From Pseudogemmobacter faecipullorum (GTDB lineage: Bacteria > Pseudomonadota > Alphaproteobacteria > Rhodobacterales > Rhodobacteraceae), in the NCBI RefSeq assembly GCF_020539525.1, contig NZ_JACDXX010000024.1, positions 1-41,286 of the forward strand: a DNA stretch of 41,286 nt, read 5' to 3'. Shown here piece after piece: positions 23,933-32,801 of this stretch. Position 1 is the stretch's first letter, and each line of letters starts with the position of its first letter. Made by a program: the position numbers and the translations under genes. Under the pieces are notes generated by a model that was not told where the DNA came from, ran no database searches, and worked only from the letters and a program-made list of their open reading frames with translations.

Positions 23933-25325
23933 GGTCGTGTCTCGGAAGTGGTAAAAATTGGCTTGCGGCGTAATCTCCGGGTGAACCAACACCCACCCAA
24001 CCGGCGGCGGCAACCGCCAGGGAGATCACGCCATGAAGCAGAATACCGACAGCTCATCCTTTTCGCTACTGCCCGACGCAGGGGCGTATGATCCGATCGA
24101 GGATCGCCTTCGGGCAAATGTCCGTGCCACCATTGAGGCCATGTTCGAAGAGGAACTGGCCGACTTTCTTGGAAGGTTTCGTTACGGCCGCGGCAACGAG
24201 CGGGCCAAGGGCTACCGCCACGGGCATCGCGATCGGCAGCTGACCGGCACATTCGGCACTGAGACGGTGCGGGTTCCTCGTGCCCGGATCGAGAACGAAG
24301 CCGGCAAGATCACCGAATGGCGCTCGAAGGCACTGCCCCGCCACAGGCGGCTGACAAAGAAGGCCGAGGCCCTGATCGCGGCGGTCTACCTGGCCGGCAC
24401 CAACACGCGCCGGGTCAAGCGGGCGCTGTTTGGACTGTTCGAGGGGGCGGTGAGCAAGGACGTGGTCAGCCGGGCCTGGCGCAAGGTGAAGCTCGATTGG
24501 GACGCGTGGTCCACCCGCGACCTGGCCGAGGAGGATATCGTGCGGCTCATCCTCGACGGCACCGTCATAAAGACCCGGCTGGACCGCAAGGCCACCAACA
24601 TCTCGGTGCTGGCGGCGATCGGTGTTCGGCGCGACGGACAAAAGGTGCTCCTCTCAATCAGGAACATGGGCGGCGAAAGCACGGCTGCCTGGAGCCAATT
24701 CCTCACCGATCTGGACGCGCGGGGCCTGAGGCGGCCCGAGTTCGTAATCGTTGACGGCGCCCCCGGCCTTGAAGCCGCGCTTGTGGCACTCTGGGGCGAG
24801 GATCTGGCCATTCAACGCTGCACGGTTCACAAGCACCGCAACCTGCTAGGCCACGCCCCAAAGCGCCTGCATGACGAGCTGAGCGAAGACTACCGCGACA
24901 TGATCTACGCCGACAGCGCCGCCGAGATCGAGACGCGCCGCAAGGCCTTCCTCCGCAAGTGGAAGCTCAAGTACCGGGCCGTGGCCGATAGCCTCGAGGA
25001 GGCCGGCGATCGCCTTTTCAGCTTCACCCGCCTCGATCCGTCGCAATGGAAATCCGCACGGACCACCAACGCCATTGAGCGTCTGAACGAGGAGTTCAGA
25101 CGCCGCATCAAGACCCAGACCGTGCTGCCCTGCGCCGAGACCGTGCCGATGCTGCTCTGGGCGCTCTTGGCGTCAGGGCAGATCCAGATGCGAAAGGTCG
25201 ATGGCTGGGAAACCCTTTCTCAGCCTCTCGTGCCGATGTCCCTTGACCTCGCCGCCTGAATGGACCCAATGTCACATGCTCGGAGCCCGCTGCTCGGCAA
25301 TTCCCACCACATTCGCGACACGACC
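23933..25325 (+). mobile_element. IS256-family insertion sequence
   Basis: The left end GGTCGTGTCTCGGAAGTGGT (23933-23952) pairs imperfectly with the right end read inwards, GGTCGTGTCGCGAATGTGGT (25325-25306). The element is flanked by CGGCTCGG at 23924-23931 and 25326-25333, an 8-bp duplication with one extra C at 23932. The size of about 1.39 kb is usual for the family. The transposase is intact, so the element may still be mobile. Confidence 0.85.
24033..25259 (+). CDS. IS256-family (mutator-type) transposase
   Basis: The product has 408 residues of the transposase_mut family. The N-terminal DNA-binding part has RYGRGNERAKGYRHGHRDRQ. The core has LILDGTVIKTRLDRKATN with the first catalytic Asp, FVIVDGAPGLEAALVALWGE with the second, the C/H-containing IQRCTVHKHRNLLGHAPKRL typical of the family, and the Glu in ARTTNAIERLNEEFRRRIKTQ. 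The length equals the family norm and the frame is unbroken. A ribosome binding site GGGAGA lies just before the ATG. Confidence 0.92.
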   Translation: MKQNTDSSSFSLLPDAGAYDPIEDRLRANVRATIEAMFEEELADFLGRFRYGRGNERAKGYRHGHRDRQLTGTFGTETVRVPRARIENEAGKITEWRSKALPRHRRLTKKAEALIAAVYLAGTNTRRVKRALFGLFEGAVSKDVVSRAWRKVKLDWDAWSTRDLAEEDIVRLILDGTVIKTRLDRKATNISVLAAIGVRRDGQKVLLSIRNMGGESTAAWSQFLTDLDARGLRRPEFVIVDGAPGLEAALVALWGEDLAIQRCTVHKHRNLLGHAPKRLHDELSEDYRDMIYADSAAEIETRRKAFLRKWKLKYRAVADSLEEAGDRLFSFTRLDPSQWKSARTTNAIERLNEEFRRRIKTQTVLPCAETVPMLLWALLASGQIQMRKVDGWETLSQPLVPMSLDLAA

Positions 25326-25564
25326 CGGCTCGGGGTGAGCAAGCACTCGCTCTATGCCTGGAAGCGCAAGTTCGCGAAGACAGCATCAGGCGAGACAGAG
25401 AAAGACGCAGAGATCAGGCTATTGAAGCGCGAGTTGGCACGAGTGTCGGAGGAGCGTGGCTCGGGGCTATTCATTTGCCTATGCTGCTCCCGTCTCTATA
25501 AGTGCCATTACGTAAACTTATCTAGAGTTGTCGCAAATATTCGCGACGATATCGGGTTCCCAAA

Positions 25565-26464
25565 ATGAATACTGACTATGATGTTTCGCTCTCGCAAAAA
25601 ATAGTTTTGGGGACGGTTCAATTTGGGCTTTCGTACGGGATTGCTAACTCTCGTGGTCAACCCGATGTAGGGCTAGTTAGGGAGATTCTTGACCGCGCTT
25701 ATAGCGCGGGTATCCGGATACTAGATACTGCGGCTGCATATGGACAAAGCGAAGCGGTCCTGGGAGCATGTAGTACTGATCGCTGGGAGATTATAACTAA
25801 AATTCCTTCTCTGGCCGAGTGTGACGATGCGCGGGTGGGACAGCTTGCACGCGAATCTGTGATGCGTTCATTAGAGTTGTTGCGCACAAATAAGCTGCAT
25901 GCGGTCTTGGTACATGATGTGCGGGACTTGACGGGAGCACGTGGGCGCAAAATTCGTGAGGCGTTGAGGGGGCTGTTAGCGGAGGGATTAATTGGCAAGC
26001 TAGGAGCTTCTGTCTATGATCCTGCGGACCTCTATGGTCTTGAGGAAAGTGGCATCGTTCAGGCTCCATTCAATGTCTTGGATCAACGCATGGGCACCGA
26101 TGTGACGCGTGCCGAACTGTGCAGGCTAGGGGCAGATCTTCACGTGCGTTCTGTCTTCCTGCAAGGACTGTTGCTGATGAAGACTGCAGCTAGGCCTTCT
26201 CGCTTCGCACAATGGGCCCCAGTGCTAACGCGCCTTGACGAGCAGATCACCCGAAGTGGCGTATCGGCTGCTGCATTCTGTCTAGGTTTTGTCGCTCAGC
26301 ACATCAGTGTTTCCCGTGTGGTTGTTGGTGTCGATTGCGTTGAGCAACTCGAAGATCTTGTCAGTGCCTTAGCGATAGGTCAGGAGACCGTCATCGAAGC
26401 TCGAGATCTTGCGTTCGACGACCCTGAGCTGATCGACCCTCGTAAATGGAAAAATAATCCATGA
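25565..26464 (+). CDS. Aldo/keto reductase in the pseudaminic acid operon
   Basis: The product has 299 residues with a TIM-barrel aldo/keto reductase fold: KIVLGTVQFGLSYGIANSRG, GIRILDTAAAYGQSEAVLG with the catalytic Asp and Tyr, ITKIPS with the Lys, and LHAVLVHDVRDL where a family His is expected. Members of this branch recur in nonulosonic-acid and flagellar glycosylation loci without a proven reaction. It is the first gene of a tightly packed run on the plus strand; its stop overlaps the next start (ATGA at 26461). It probably reduces a sugar intermediate using NADPH. The region is less G+C-rich than the backbone, suggesting separate origin. Confidence 0.8.
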   Translation: MNTDYDVSLSQKIVLGTVQFGLSYGIANSRGQPDVGLVREILDRAYSAGIRILDTAAAYGQSEAVLGACSTDRWEIITKIPSLAECDDARVGQLARESVMRSLELLRTNKLHAVLVHDVRDLTGARGRKIREALRGLLAEGLIGKLGASVYDPADLYGLEESGIVQAPFNVLDQRMGTDVTRAELCRLGADLHVRSVFLQGLLLMKTAARPSRFAQWAPVLTRLDEQITRSGVSAAAFCLGFVAQHISVSRVVVGVDCVEQLEDLVSALAIGQETVIEARDLAFDDPELIDPRKWKNNP

Positions 26465-27357
26465 CCATCAAGCTGGGCATCATCGGGACGTCACCGGGTA
26501 ATGGCCACCCATACTCTTGGTCCGCGATCTGTAACGGTTACGACCCTGCCGCAATGGTTAACTGTGGCTTCTCAGTTATTCCGCAATACTTGGGCCAGAG
26601 AACTTGGCCAGAGGACCAGCTCCCGGGCGTGCAGGTGACCCATGTCTGGACCCAGGATTTGGCTGAATCGCGGAAGATCGCTGAGGCTGCTCGTATCAAA
26701 ACGATTGTTGTCCGCCCCGAAGATATGATGGACGAGATTGACGCACTGCTTCTGGCGCGGGACGATGCCGAGAACCATCTGAGGCTGGCTGAGCCTTTCC
26801 TACGGGCCGGCTTACCGGTTTATATCGACAAGCCGATCGCTCTGTCGGAAGCTGATTTCAACGCGTTGCTTTCTTTGCAGCGGCGCCCAGGACAGATCTT
26901 CAGCTGTTCAGCCCTGCGCTTTGCCGAAGAATTGCAGCTTGATGCGGTCACGCACCAGCGGGTTGGGCCAATCCGTCTGGTCCAGGCGATGACACCTAAG
27001 TACTGGCAAACCTACGCAGTCCATTTGATAGATCCTGTGCTGCGAATGCTAGGGCACGAGGCCGAGGTGCAGAAACTCTTCTCTGGCCCGGTTGGGAAAG
27101 ACGGGCGCCTCTTGGCCCTACGATGGCCTGATGGCGGGCCCGATGTACACTTGATGACCACGGGCAGCAGTATCCCATCACCGCTGACGTTCCGTGTGGT
27201 TGGTGAGGGGGGCGAGGTGACATTAGCTTTTCAGGACAGTTTTTCAGCTTTTCGAACGGCACTAGCTGAATTTTTAGCAGGTGTGGAGGAGGGGAGCTCG
27301 CGCCTGTCCCAGGCATTCAACCGCCGCGCGGTACAGATTATCGAAATGGGATTATAA
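26461..27357 (+). CDS. Gfo/Idh/MocA-family oxidoreductase
   Basis: The product has 298 residues. The N-terminal Rossmann part has KLGIIGTSPGNGHPYSWSAI, LLLARDDAENHLRLAEPFLR and PVYIDKPIALSEADFNALL, where the EKP/DKP motif is the family signature. The C-terminal half is the alpha/beta substrate domain, about 40 residues shorter than typical members. It probably oxidises or reduces a nucleotide-linked or free sugar with NAD(P). It is coupled to the aldo/keto reductase before it and to the SDR after it (TAATG overlap at 27355-27359). The three together suggest a redox or epimerising module; the substrate is unknown. Confidence 0.75.
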   Translation: MTIKLGIIGTSPGNGHPYSWSAICNGYDPAAMVNCGFSVIPQYLGQRTWPEDQLPGVQVTHVWTQDLAESRKIAEAARIKTIVVRPEDMMDEIDALLLARDDAENHLRLAEPFLRAGLPVYIDKPIALSEADFNALLSLQRRPGQIFSCSALRFAEELQLDAVTHQRVGPIRLVQAMTPKYWQTYAVHLIDPVLRMLGHEAEVQKLFSGPVGKDGRLLALRWPDGGPDVHLMTTGSSIPSPLTFRVVGEGGEVTLAFQDSFSAFRTALAEFLAGVEEGSSRLSQAFNRRAVQIIEMGL

Positions 27358-28115
27358 TGACGAAGACAGTGGTCATCACTGGAGCCTCTGGTACACTCGG
27401 CTGCGCTATTGCCCAACATCTGGCGACACTTGGCTGGAACTTAGTGCTCACCTCACGCGATGCCTCTAGCTGCCAGCCGCTGGCGAAGAAATTGCGCACA
27501 GCCGGCGTGCGAGTTGAGACCTTATCGCTGGACCTTTTGGATCGTGAGAGCACCGAGACGTTGTCGGACAGGATCGCGGAGAAGGGGGTGTGCGTTACCC
27601 ATGTAGTGAGCAATGCGCGCTCTCTTGATGCGTTGACGGTTGGGCAAGATGGGCTGGCGCAGCCAGAACCCTTCATCAGCGAGCTAACCATTGATGTCGT
27701 GGGCCCCTACCGGCTGTTGATGAGTTTTGCCCGCGACGAGCGTCATAATCTCAGCGGTGTCGTTACTGTTGGCTCTCAATATGGCGAGGTCGCGCCTAAT
27801 CCGGCGCTTTATGATGGGGATCTCAGTCGCTCACCTGTGCAATACGGCGTGGCCAAGGCCGCGCTACACCATCTGACCCGTGAGTTGGCAGTACGTCTAG
27901 CGCCTACAGTACGGGTTAATTGTGTTGCCTATGGTGGCTTTGTCGGCCGCACCGATGACGCCTTTCAAGAACGATATGCGCGGCTTGCACCCCTTGGCCG
28001 GATGTTGAGAACCACGGATGCGGGGGGGCCAGTGGCGTTCCTCTTGGACGATGCTGCTGCCTCGGCAGTGACGGGCCACGTGCTTGTAGCAGATGGTGGA
28101 TGGAGCGTCTGGTGA
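27357..28115 (+). CDS. Short-chain dehydrogenase/reductase (PtmA-like)
   Basis: The product has 252 residues and is a classical SDR with TGASGTLGCAIAQHL at 8-22, an NAR-type motif (VVSNARSLDA), Ser in VTVGSQYG, the active-site Y-x3-K in YGVAKAALHH, and a C-terminal AASAVTGHVLVADGGWSVW closing motif. An SDR of this type (PtmA) stands directly before the CMP-nonulosonate synthetase gene in Campylobacter-type loci, as here before pseF. Its stop overlaps the pseF GTG. The reaction is not established. Confidence 0.8.
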   Translation: MTKTVVITGASGTLGCAIAQHLATLGWNLVLTSRDASSCQPLAKKLRTAGVRVETLSLDLLDRESTETLSDRIAEKGVCVTHVVSNARSLDALTVGQDGLAQPEPFISELTIDVVGPYRLLMSFARDERHNLSGVVTVGSQYGEVAPNPALYDGDLSRSPVQYGVAKAALHHLTRELAVRLAPTVRVNCVAYGGFVGRTDDAFQERYARLAPLGRMLRTTDAGGPVAFLLDDAAASAVTGHVLVADGGWSVW

Positions 28116-28822
28116 GCAAGATTGCGATCATTCCCGCCCGCGGCGGATCGAAGCGGATCCCGCGCAAGAATATTACCCCATTCCGTGGGAGGCCTATGAT
28201 CAGCTGGACCATCGAAGCGGCGCTAGAAAGTGGCATTTTCGACAGGATTTTAGTCTCTACTGACGATGAGGAGATAGCCGATTGCGCTCGCTTAGAGGGT
28301 GCTGAGGTGCCCTTTCTGCGTAATACACACGCCGATGACAATAGCCCGGTCAGTGAGGCAATTATTACCGCGCTGTGCCAAGCTGGCGAGCATTACGGTG
28401 AGACATTCGATACCGTAGTGCAACTGATGCCCAATTGCCCGCTCCGCGGAGCGACTGAGATCCGCGAAGCTTGGGAGCAATACAGACAAGGTTCCCATAG
28501 TTTCCAGATCAGCGCCTTTGAATTTGGATGGATGAACCCTTGGTGGGCCGGGCGCCTTAACGCTGACTTCCAACCAGATTGGCTTTTTCCAGAGGAGCGT
28601 ATGAGGCGCTCGCAAGACCTCGACCGCCTTTATTGTCCGACTGGCGCGATCTGGATTGCCGACGCCGCAGCTCTACTTGAGGCTCGTACCTTCTACGGGC
28701 CGGGGCATGTGCTATGCCCAATGCATTGGCAAGCGGCCGTCGATATCGACGATTACAACGACTTCGATATGGCTGAGGTGCTGGCCGAGCTCTCGGTCCG
28801 TGGGCCGAGAGCTGCGCGATGA
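28112..28822 (+). CDS. pseF: Pseudaminic acid cytidylyltransferase
   Basis: The product has 236 residues. The CTP-binding N-terminus KIAIIPARGGSKRIPRKNIT is followed by GRPMISWTIEAALESGIFDRILVSTDDEEIA and VVQLMPNCPLRGATEI, the CMP-nonulosonate synthetase fold. The Pse-type branch is suggested by the PseG, PseI and PseC genes around it. It activates pseudaminic acid to CMP-Pse in the cytoplasm. The GTG at 28112-28114, overlapping the SDR stop, gives the usual start close to IIPARGG; an upstream ATG at 28100 would add four residues. Confidence 0.88.
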   Translation: MSKIAIIPARGGSKRIPRKNITPFRGRPMISWTIEAALESGIFDRILVSTDDEEIADCARLEGAEVPFLRNTHADDNSPVSEAIITALCQAGEHYGETFDTVVQLMPNCPLRGATEIREAWEQYRQGSHSFQISAFEFGWMNPWWAGRLNADFQPDWLFPEERMRRSQDLDRLYCPTGAIWIADAAALLEARTFYGPGHVLCPMHWQAAVDIDDYNDFDMAEVLAELSVRGPRAAR

Positions 28823-29916
28823 GACAGCGAGTTGTTTTCAGGGTGGATGCCTCCCTGGCCATCGGTACGGGACATGTAATGCGCTGCCTGACGCTCGCTG
28901 ATGCACTACGGATGCGGGGAGCGGAGTGTCACTTTGTAACTCGAGACCTGCCAGGACATTTGGGTTCACTTATCGCGCAAAGAGGATTTGGCGTTTCCCT
29001 TTTGCCCGCTCCCTCCGGACCAGCGTCTAAGGGAGCGCCCGCTCACGCTACCTGGGCCGGCGTTAGTTGGGAACAGGACATAACTGAAACCTTAGCCGTG
29101 ATTTCTTCAGCCAATTGGTTAGTGGTTGACCATTATGCTTTTGGCGCACGCTGGCAACAGGAGCTTTGTAATCGAGTCGGCCAGATAATGGTCATCGATG
29201 ACCTCGCGGATAGATCTCATGTGGCTGCAGTACTTCTGGATCAGAACCTCGGCAGTGAGGCTACGGATTACGAAGGTTTGTTGCCTAAATCCTGTCGTCT
29301 CTTAACCGGCCCCCGCTACGCGTTATTGCGCCCAGAGTTCGCTGCTCAGCGCGAGGCAGCGCTGGCTCGGCGACATAATACTAGGTTTAGACATCTGATG
29401 ATTACCATGGGCGGCACAGATCCCATTGACGCCTCTTCAACTGTTCTGAGAGCGCTCAAACGTGCCGATCTGCCGCAAGGTCTGAGAATTAGCGTCGTTA
29501 TGGGTAGTAGAGCCCCTGCGTTGGCAGCGGTGCGTGAAGTCGCCGCTTCTATGCCTTTGCCGACCGAAGTTCTGGTTGATGTCCGAGACATGGCCACCAT
29601 GATGGCGGACGCTGATCTCGCAATTACTGCGGGTGGCAGCACAAACTGGGAGCGATGCTGCTTGGGCCTACCTGGGATCGTGATCGAGACGGCTGAGAAC
29701 CAGGCGCGTTCCGTTACGGCGATGATAGAGGCGGGCGTGGCGCTCGGGTCGGGTAGCCTATCGGAGCCGAACTTTGCTGACAGTCTCTTGGAAGCGGTTC
29801 GACAAATGCAGGATACCGATTTCCGAACAGAAATTTCAAAACGAGCAGCCTCTATATGCGCGGGAAATGGTGCGATGCTTATCGCTGATTTTTTAGGAGA
29901 AGAGCAGTGGAAGTAA
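28819..29916 (+). CDS. pseG: UDP-2,4-diacetamido-2,4,6-trideoxy-L-altrose hydrolase
   Basis: The product has 365 residues with a GT-B-like fold. VFRVDASLAIGTGHVMRCLTLADALR holds the conserved His used for UDP release. Then come WLVVDHYAFGARWQ, VIDDLADRSHVAAVLLDQNL, MITMGGTDPIDASSTVLRAL, and ITAGGSTNWERCCLGLPGIV. It removes UDP from the 2,4-diacetamido sugar to give the PseI substrate. It overlaps pseF by four bases (ATGA) and the next gene by ten. Confidence 0.9.
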   Translation: MRQRVVFRVDASLAIGTGHVMRCLTLADALRMRGAECHFVTRDLPGHLGSLIAQRGFGVSLLPAPSGPASKGAPAHATWAGVSWEQDITETLAVISSANWLVVDHYAFGARWQQELCNRVGQIMVIDDLADRSHVAAVLLDQNLGSEATDYEGLLPKSCRLLTGPRYALLRPEFAAQREAALARRHNTRFRHLMITMGGTDPIDASSTVLRALKRADLPQGLRISVVMGSRAPALAAVREVAASMPLPTEVLVDVRDMATMMADADLAITAGGSTNWERCCLGLPGIVIETAENQARSVTAMIEAGVALGSGSLSEPNFADSLLEAVRQMQDTDFRTEISKRAASICAGNGAMLIADFLGEEQWK

Positions 29917-30428
29917 GTATTTGCCCGCTGACCTTGTCAGACATTACTGACGAGTTCGTATCGTGGCACCAGAATAGCGATGGTCACCTCGATTTCTACA
30001 CCGGCGACCGTCGCAGCTTCTCTCGTGAGAAACTAATTTCCTGGATCGAAAACGCGGAAGAAAGAAACACTTTCTTCTATATGATAATGGTTAACCAGAA
30101 TATTCCTGTCGGTACAATCAAAATTGGTCCGATTGATATGAATAACAAAACATCTGATCTGGCCTGTCTAATCGGAAATCGAAGATATGTTGGTAAGGGA
30201 TTAGCATCGCGCGCCATTACCCAAGCGAATCATGTGGCATTCCAAAAATACGATGTGCGCCGATTGCAAAGCGGAATGTATGAAAACAATATAGCTTCGA
30301 TCAAGGCTTATTGCCGCGCAGGTTGGTTCATTGAAGCTATAATGAAGGGTTACTATTGGGTTGATGGAGCGCCGATAGACCGGGTTTGTGTGGCATGTTT
30401 CAATCCAGAATATTTCCTTGAAGGCTGA
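29907..30428 (+). CDS. pseH: GNAT acetyltransferase, probable PseH
   Basis: The product has 173 residues with a GNAT fold: FVSWHQNSDGHLDFYTGDRR, then FYMIMVNQNIPVGTIKIGPI, and the acetyl-CoA loop LIGNRRYVGKGLASRAITQA with MYENNIASIKAYCRAGW. The position inside pseG-pseI makes it the 4-N-acetyltransferase acting on UDP-4-amino-4,6-dideoxy-L-AltNAc. The start is a GTG at 29907, overlapping pseG by ten bases. The sequence is only loosely PseH-like, so a different acyl group is possible. Confidence 0.75.
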   Translation: MEVSICPLTLSDITDEFVSWHQNSDGHLDFYTGDRRSFSREKLISWIENAEERNTFFYMIMVNQNIPVGTIKIGPIDMNNKTSDLACLIGNRRYVGKGLASRAITQANHVAFQKYDVRRLQSGMYENNIASIKAYCRAGWFIEAIMKGYYWVDGAPIDRVCVACFNPEYFLEG

Positions 30429-30430
30429 AA

Positions 30431-31477
30431 ATGAAAATAGAAAATCGTGAGATCGGTCGCCATCAACCTCCATATATCATTGCGGAGCTTTCTGCTAACC
30501 ACAACGGGAGCCTCGAAACGGCGTGTAAAGTCGTCGATGAAGCTGCGAAAGCTGGTGCAGATGCGGTGAAACTTCAGACCTACACCGCCGACACAATTAC
30601 CATAAAAAGTGATAAAAAAGAGTTCCAGATTAAGGGTGGGCTCTGGCACGGTCGCACTCTCTACGATCTTTACGAGCAGGCCTACACTCCTTGGGAGTGG
30701 CATGCTGTTCTTTTTGCGCATGCTAAGAAGCGCGGCATCACAATATTCTCCAGCCCCTTCGACCCGACCGCAGCCGATTTTCTGGATGAACTCGGTGCAC
30801 CTGCCTTCAAAATCGCTTCGTTCGAGGCAATCGACCTGCCGCTGATTCGCTACGTCGCGGGAAAGCGCAAACCAATGATCATCTCGACCGGAATGGCCAA
30901 TCTAGAAGAGATTGAAGAAGCAGTACAAGCGGCACGTGAGGGCGGCTGCGAGGAGTTGGCGCTCTTGCATTGCGTCTCGGGCTACCCCGCTCCGCCCGAG
31001 GACTATAAGCTCGCAACCATCGCTGACATGGAGCGCCGCTTCGGAGTGCCGATAGGGCTGTCAGACCACACGCTCAACAACGTCAGCGCCGTTGCCGCGG
31101 TGGCATTGGGCGCGACGGTGATAGAAAAACACTTCACACTCGACCGCAACGGCGGTGGCCCGGATGACAGTTTCTCGCTGGAACCATCTGACCTGGAACA
31201 ACTCTGTCGCGACGCCCGCATTGCGTGGGAAGCCATCGGCAGCGTCGATTATGGGCTAAAATCGAGCGAGCGCTCGAACGCCGTATTCCGTCGCTCACTT
31301 TATGCCGTCCAGGACATAGTCAAGGGCAGTGTTATCACGGAGGAACATGTCCGCTCAATTCGCCCCGGTTATGGTCTTGCACCTAAGCATTTGAATCAAG
31401 TCATAGGTTCTATCGCCCGGGAAGACATCCCTCGGGCGTCCGCGATGCGATGGGAACTGATCAAGACCAAGTCCTGA
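30431..31477 (+). CDS. pseI: Pseudaminic acid synthase
   Basis: The product has 348 residues. The NeuB-type TIM barrel occupies about 1-280: IIAELSANHNGSLETACKVV, DAVKLQTYTADTITIKS, FSSPFDPTAADFLDELGAPA, IISTGMANLEEIEEAV, LLHCVSGYPAPPEDY, GLSDHTLNN, and VIEKHFTLDRNGGGPDDSFS. A C-terminal antifreeze-like SAF domain occupies about 285-348: RRSLYAVQDIVKGSVITEEH, then VRSIRPGYGL. The DRNGGGPDDSFSLEP stretch is characteristic of the PseI branch rather than NeuB or LegI. It condenses phosphoenolpyruvate with the C6 sugar to give pseudaminic acid. Confidence 0.92.
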   Translation: MKIENREIGRHQPPYIIAELSANHNGSLETACKVVDEAAKAGADAVKLQTYTADTITIKSDKKEFQIKGGLWHGRTLYDLYEQAYTPWEWHAVLFAHAKKRGITIFSSPFDPTAADFLDELGAPAFKIASFEAIDLPLIRYVAGKRKPMIISTGMANLEEIEEAVQAAREGGCEELALLHCVSGYPAPPEDYKLATIADMERRFGVPIGLSDHTLNNVSAVAAVALGATVIEKHFTLDRNGGGPDDSFSLEPSDLEQLCRDARIAWEAIGSVDYGLKSSERSNAVFRRSLYAVQDIVKGSVITEEHVRSIRPGYGLAPKHLNQVIGSIAREDIPRASAMRWELIKTKS

Positions 31478-31483
31478 GCCGCA

Positions 31484-32707
31484 ATGCGACCGAACATTTT
31501 TTCCCGCTTTCTGCTCAGCTATCCGCTCCACCGAGCGACGGTGGCTGGGCTTAGCTTTATCGCCGTGATTATCGGAGCGCGTTATCTACCGTTTGAGAAT
31601 TTCTCGTCCGCAATGTCGGCGGCCTTTTTAGTAAAGTTTCTTCAGATACTGAACTTTGGTGCGACGTCTGGATATTTCGTCAGTCGCTACGCGAAGGAGG
31701 GCACGCTGGGTGAGGGTGTGGCAGGAGCCGAACAACGGTTCTTAATCTTATTCGGTATACAGCTGATTTCCTTTGGGCTAGCATTTGCGATAGTCTCTTT
31801 CATATGGTTGCCGCAATATTTTTTCGGCGCCATCGCTTTTCTACTGGTCGCTCCTTGCTTTGCTGTCGAACCCTATGTCCGCTACCGGCGTAATTTTTCG
31901 TTCTCGCTAGTACCGGATCTGCTACTGAATGCGGGCCTCTTCAGCCTTATAGCCCTCCAAGGACTGGGATGGGCCAATATGATGACCTATCTGTTAGTGG
32001 TGGGCATACTTTCGGTTATTTTTTGGGTTACGACGATGCTCCGACATATCCCCAGCTGTGCCTCCGTACGCTTCGGAGGCGACGACTACCTCCAAGTCTT
32101 AGCACTCGGATGGCCGCTCTATCTGGGCTCGGCGCTGTTTCTTTTAGCCTCATCTATGGACCGACTGTTATTGTCGCTCTACGGCGAAGAAACGCAAATC
32201 TCGCTCTATTTCTTAGCGCATCAATTGTCAGTTGGCTCGATGATATTTGTAACCGCCATTAATTTTGTTAACACCGTTAATTTAGGCGAAGCACGACAGG
32301 AACGAGATAAAATCGAGCCTATGATGGTGTATGAAAAATTAAAATCGGCAGCCTTAGTAGCGACTGCTAGCTATTTTTCTCTCATTTCAGGAACCTTTAT
32401 TTTAGAGTCCACCTTTCTTCCTAATACTTTCCACGGACTCAGCTCTATTGTAATAGTGCAGGGAGCAGGATTTGCTGCTTTTTATACCTCCAACTCGATC
32501 ACTCCACTTGTCGCATATTTTCGCCACCAAATGCCACTGACTCTCTATATGGGACTGGTAGTATTGGCTCTTTTTCTCAATAATCTTTGGATATACATGA
32601 GCGGAATGAGCGTTCTATCTTTAGCAACAGGCACCACGATAATTTTTTCTATATATTCTATTTTTGCAATTATGTACACCTTTTATATTTTGAAAAAATG
32701 CACATAA
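31484..32707 (+). CDS. wzx: Wzx-like repeat-unit flippase
   Basis: The product has 407 residues with about twelve predicted membrane segments and the polysaccharide_synt/MATE-like fold; NILSxxxLSYPLHRA starts the first helix region. It would flip the undecaprenyl-linked repeat unit to the periplasm. It starts seven bases after pseI and is noticeably AT-rich towards its 3' end, unlike the backbone. Wzx proteins share little sequence, so the call relies on topology and neighbours. The matching polymerase lies at 392-1675. Confidence 0.8.
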   Translation: MRPNIFSRFLLSYPLHRATVAGLSFIAVIIGARYLPFENFSSAMSAAFLVKFLQILNFGATSGYFVSRYAKEGTLGEGVAGAEQRFLILFGIQLISFGLAFAIVSFIWLPQYFFGAIAFLLVAPCFAVEPYVRYRRNFSFSLVPDLLLNAGLFSLIALQGLGWANMMTYLLVVGILSVIFWVTTMLRHIPSCASVRFGGDDYLQVLALGWPLYLGSALFLLASSMDRLLLSLYGEETQISLYFLAHQLSVGSMIFVTAINFVNTVNLGEARQERDKIEPMMVYEKLKSAALVATASYFSLISGTFILESTFLPNTFHGLSSIVIVQGAGFAAFYTSNSITPLVAYFRHQMPLTLYMGLVVLALFLNNLWIYMSGMSVLSLATGTTIIFSIYSIFAIMYTFYILKKCT

Positions 32708-32801
32708 AGATCATTTTCCCTTCATCATTTATTACCAACTCCTTCTTTGACTTGCGCAGTGTCATATCGTGCAATAACTGAGGTTAATTTTTAAAGGCTA
32801 C

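Larger units (their letters stand above)
23835..25452 (+). pseudogene. IS3-family orfA, degenerate and interrupted
   Basis: The two halves (23835-23931 and 25326-25452) join in frame when the IS256-family element and one copy of the 8-bp repeat are removed, giving VSEVS, stop, RLGVSKHSLYAWKRKF. An additional frameshift near 23875 and the TAA show it was already decaying. The helix-turn-helix and the beginning of the leucine-rich region are recognisable. No orfB follows. Confidence 0.75.
23791..25456 (+). mobile_element. IS3-family remnant (left end plus degenerate orfA), split by IS256-family element
   Basis: The left end TGTTTCGTGGACGCCTTCTT starts at 23791, then AAGGAGG and an ATG at 23835 open an orfA (ATFSDEFKRDA). 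A small deletion after DA shifts the frame, and a TAA follows VSEVS. After the IS256-family insertion it continues RLGVSKHSLYAWKRKFAK, then EIRLLKRELARVSEER, and ends abruptly at about 25456. orfB and the right end are gone. Confidence 0.75.
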
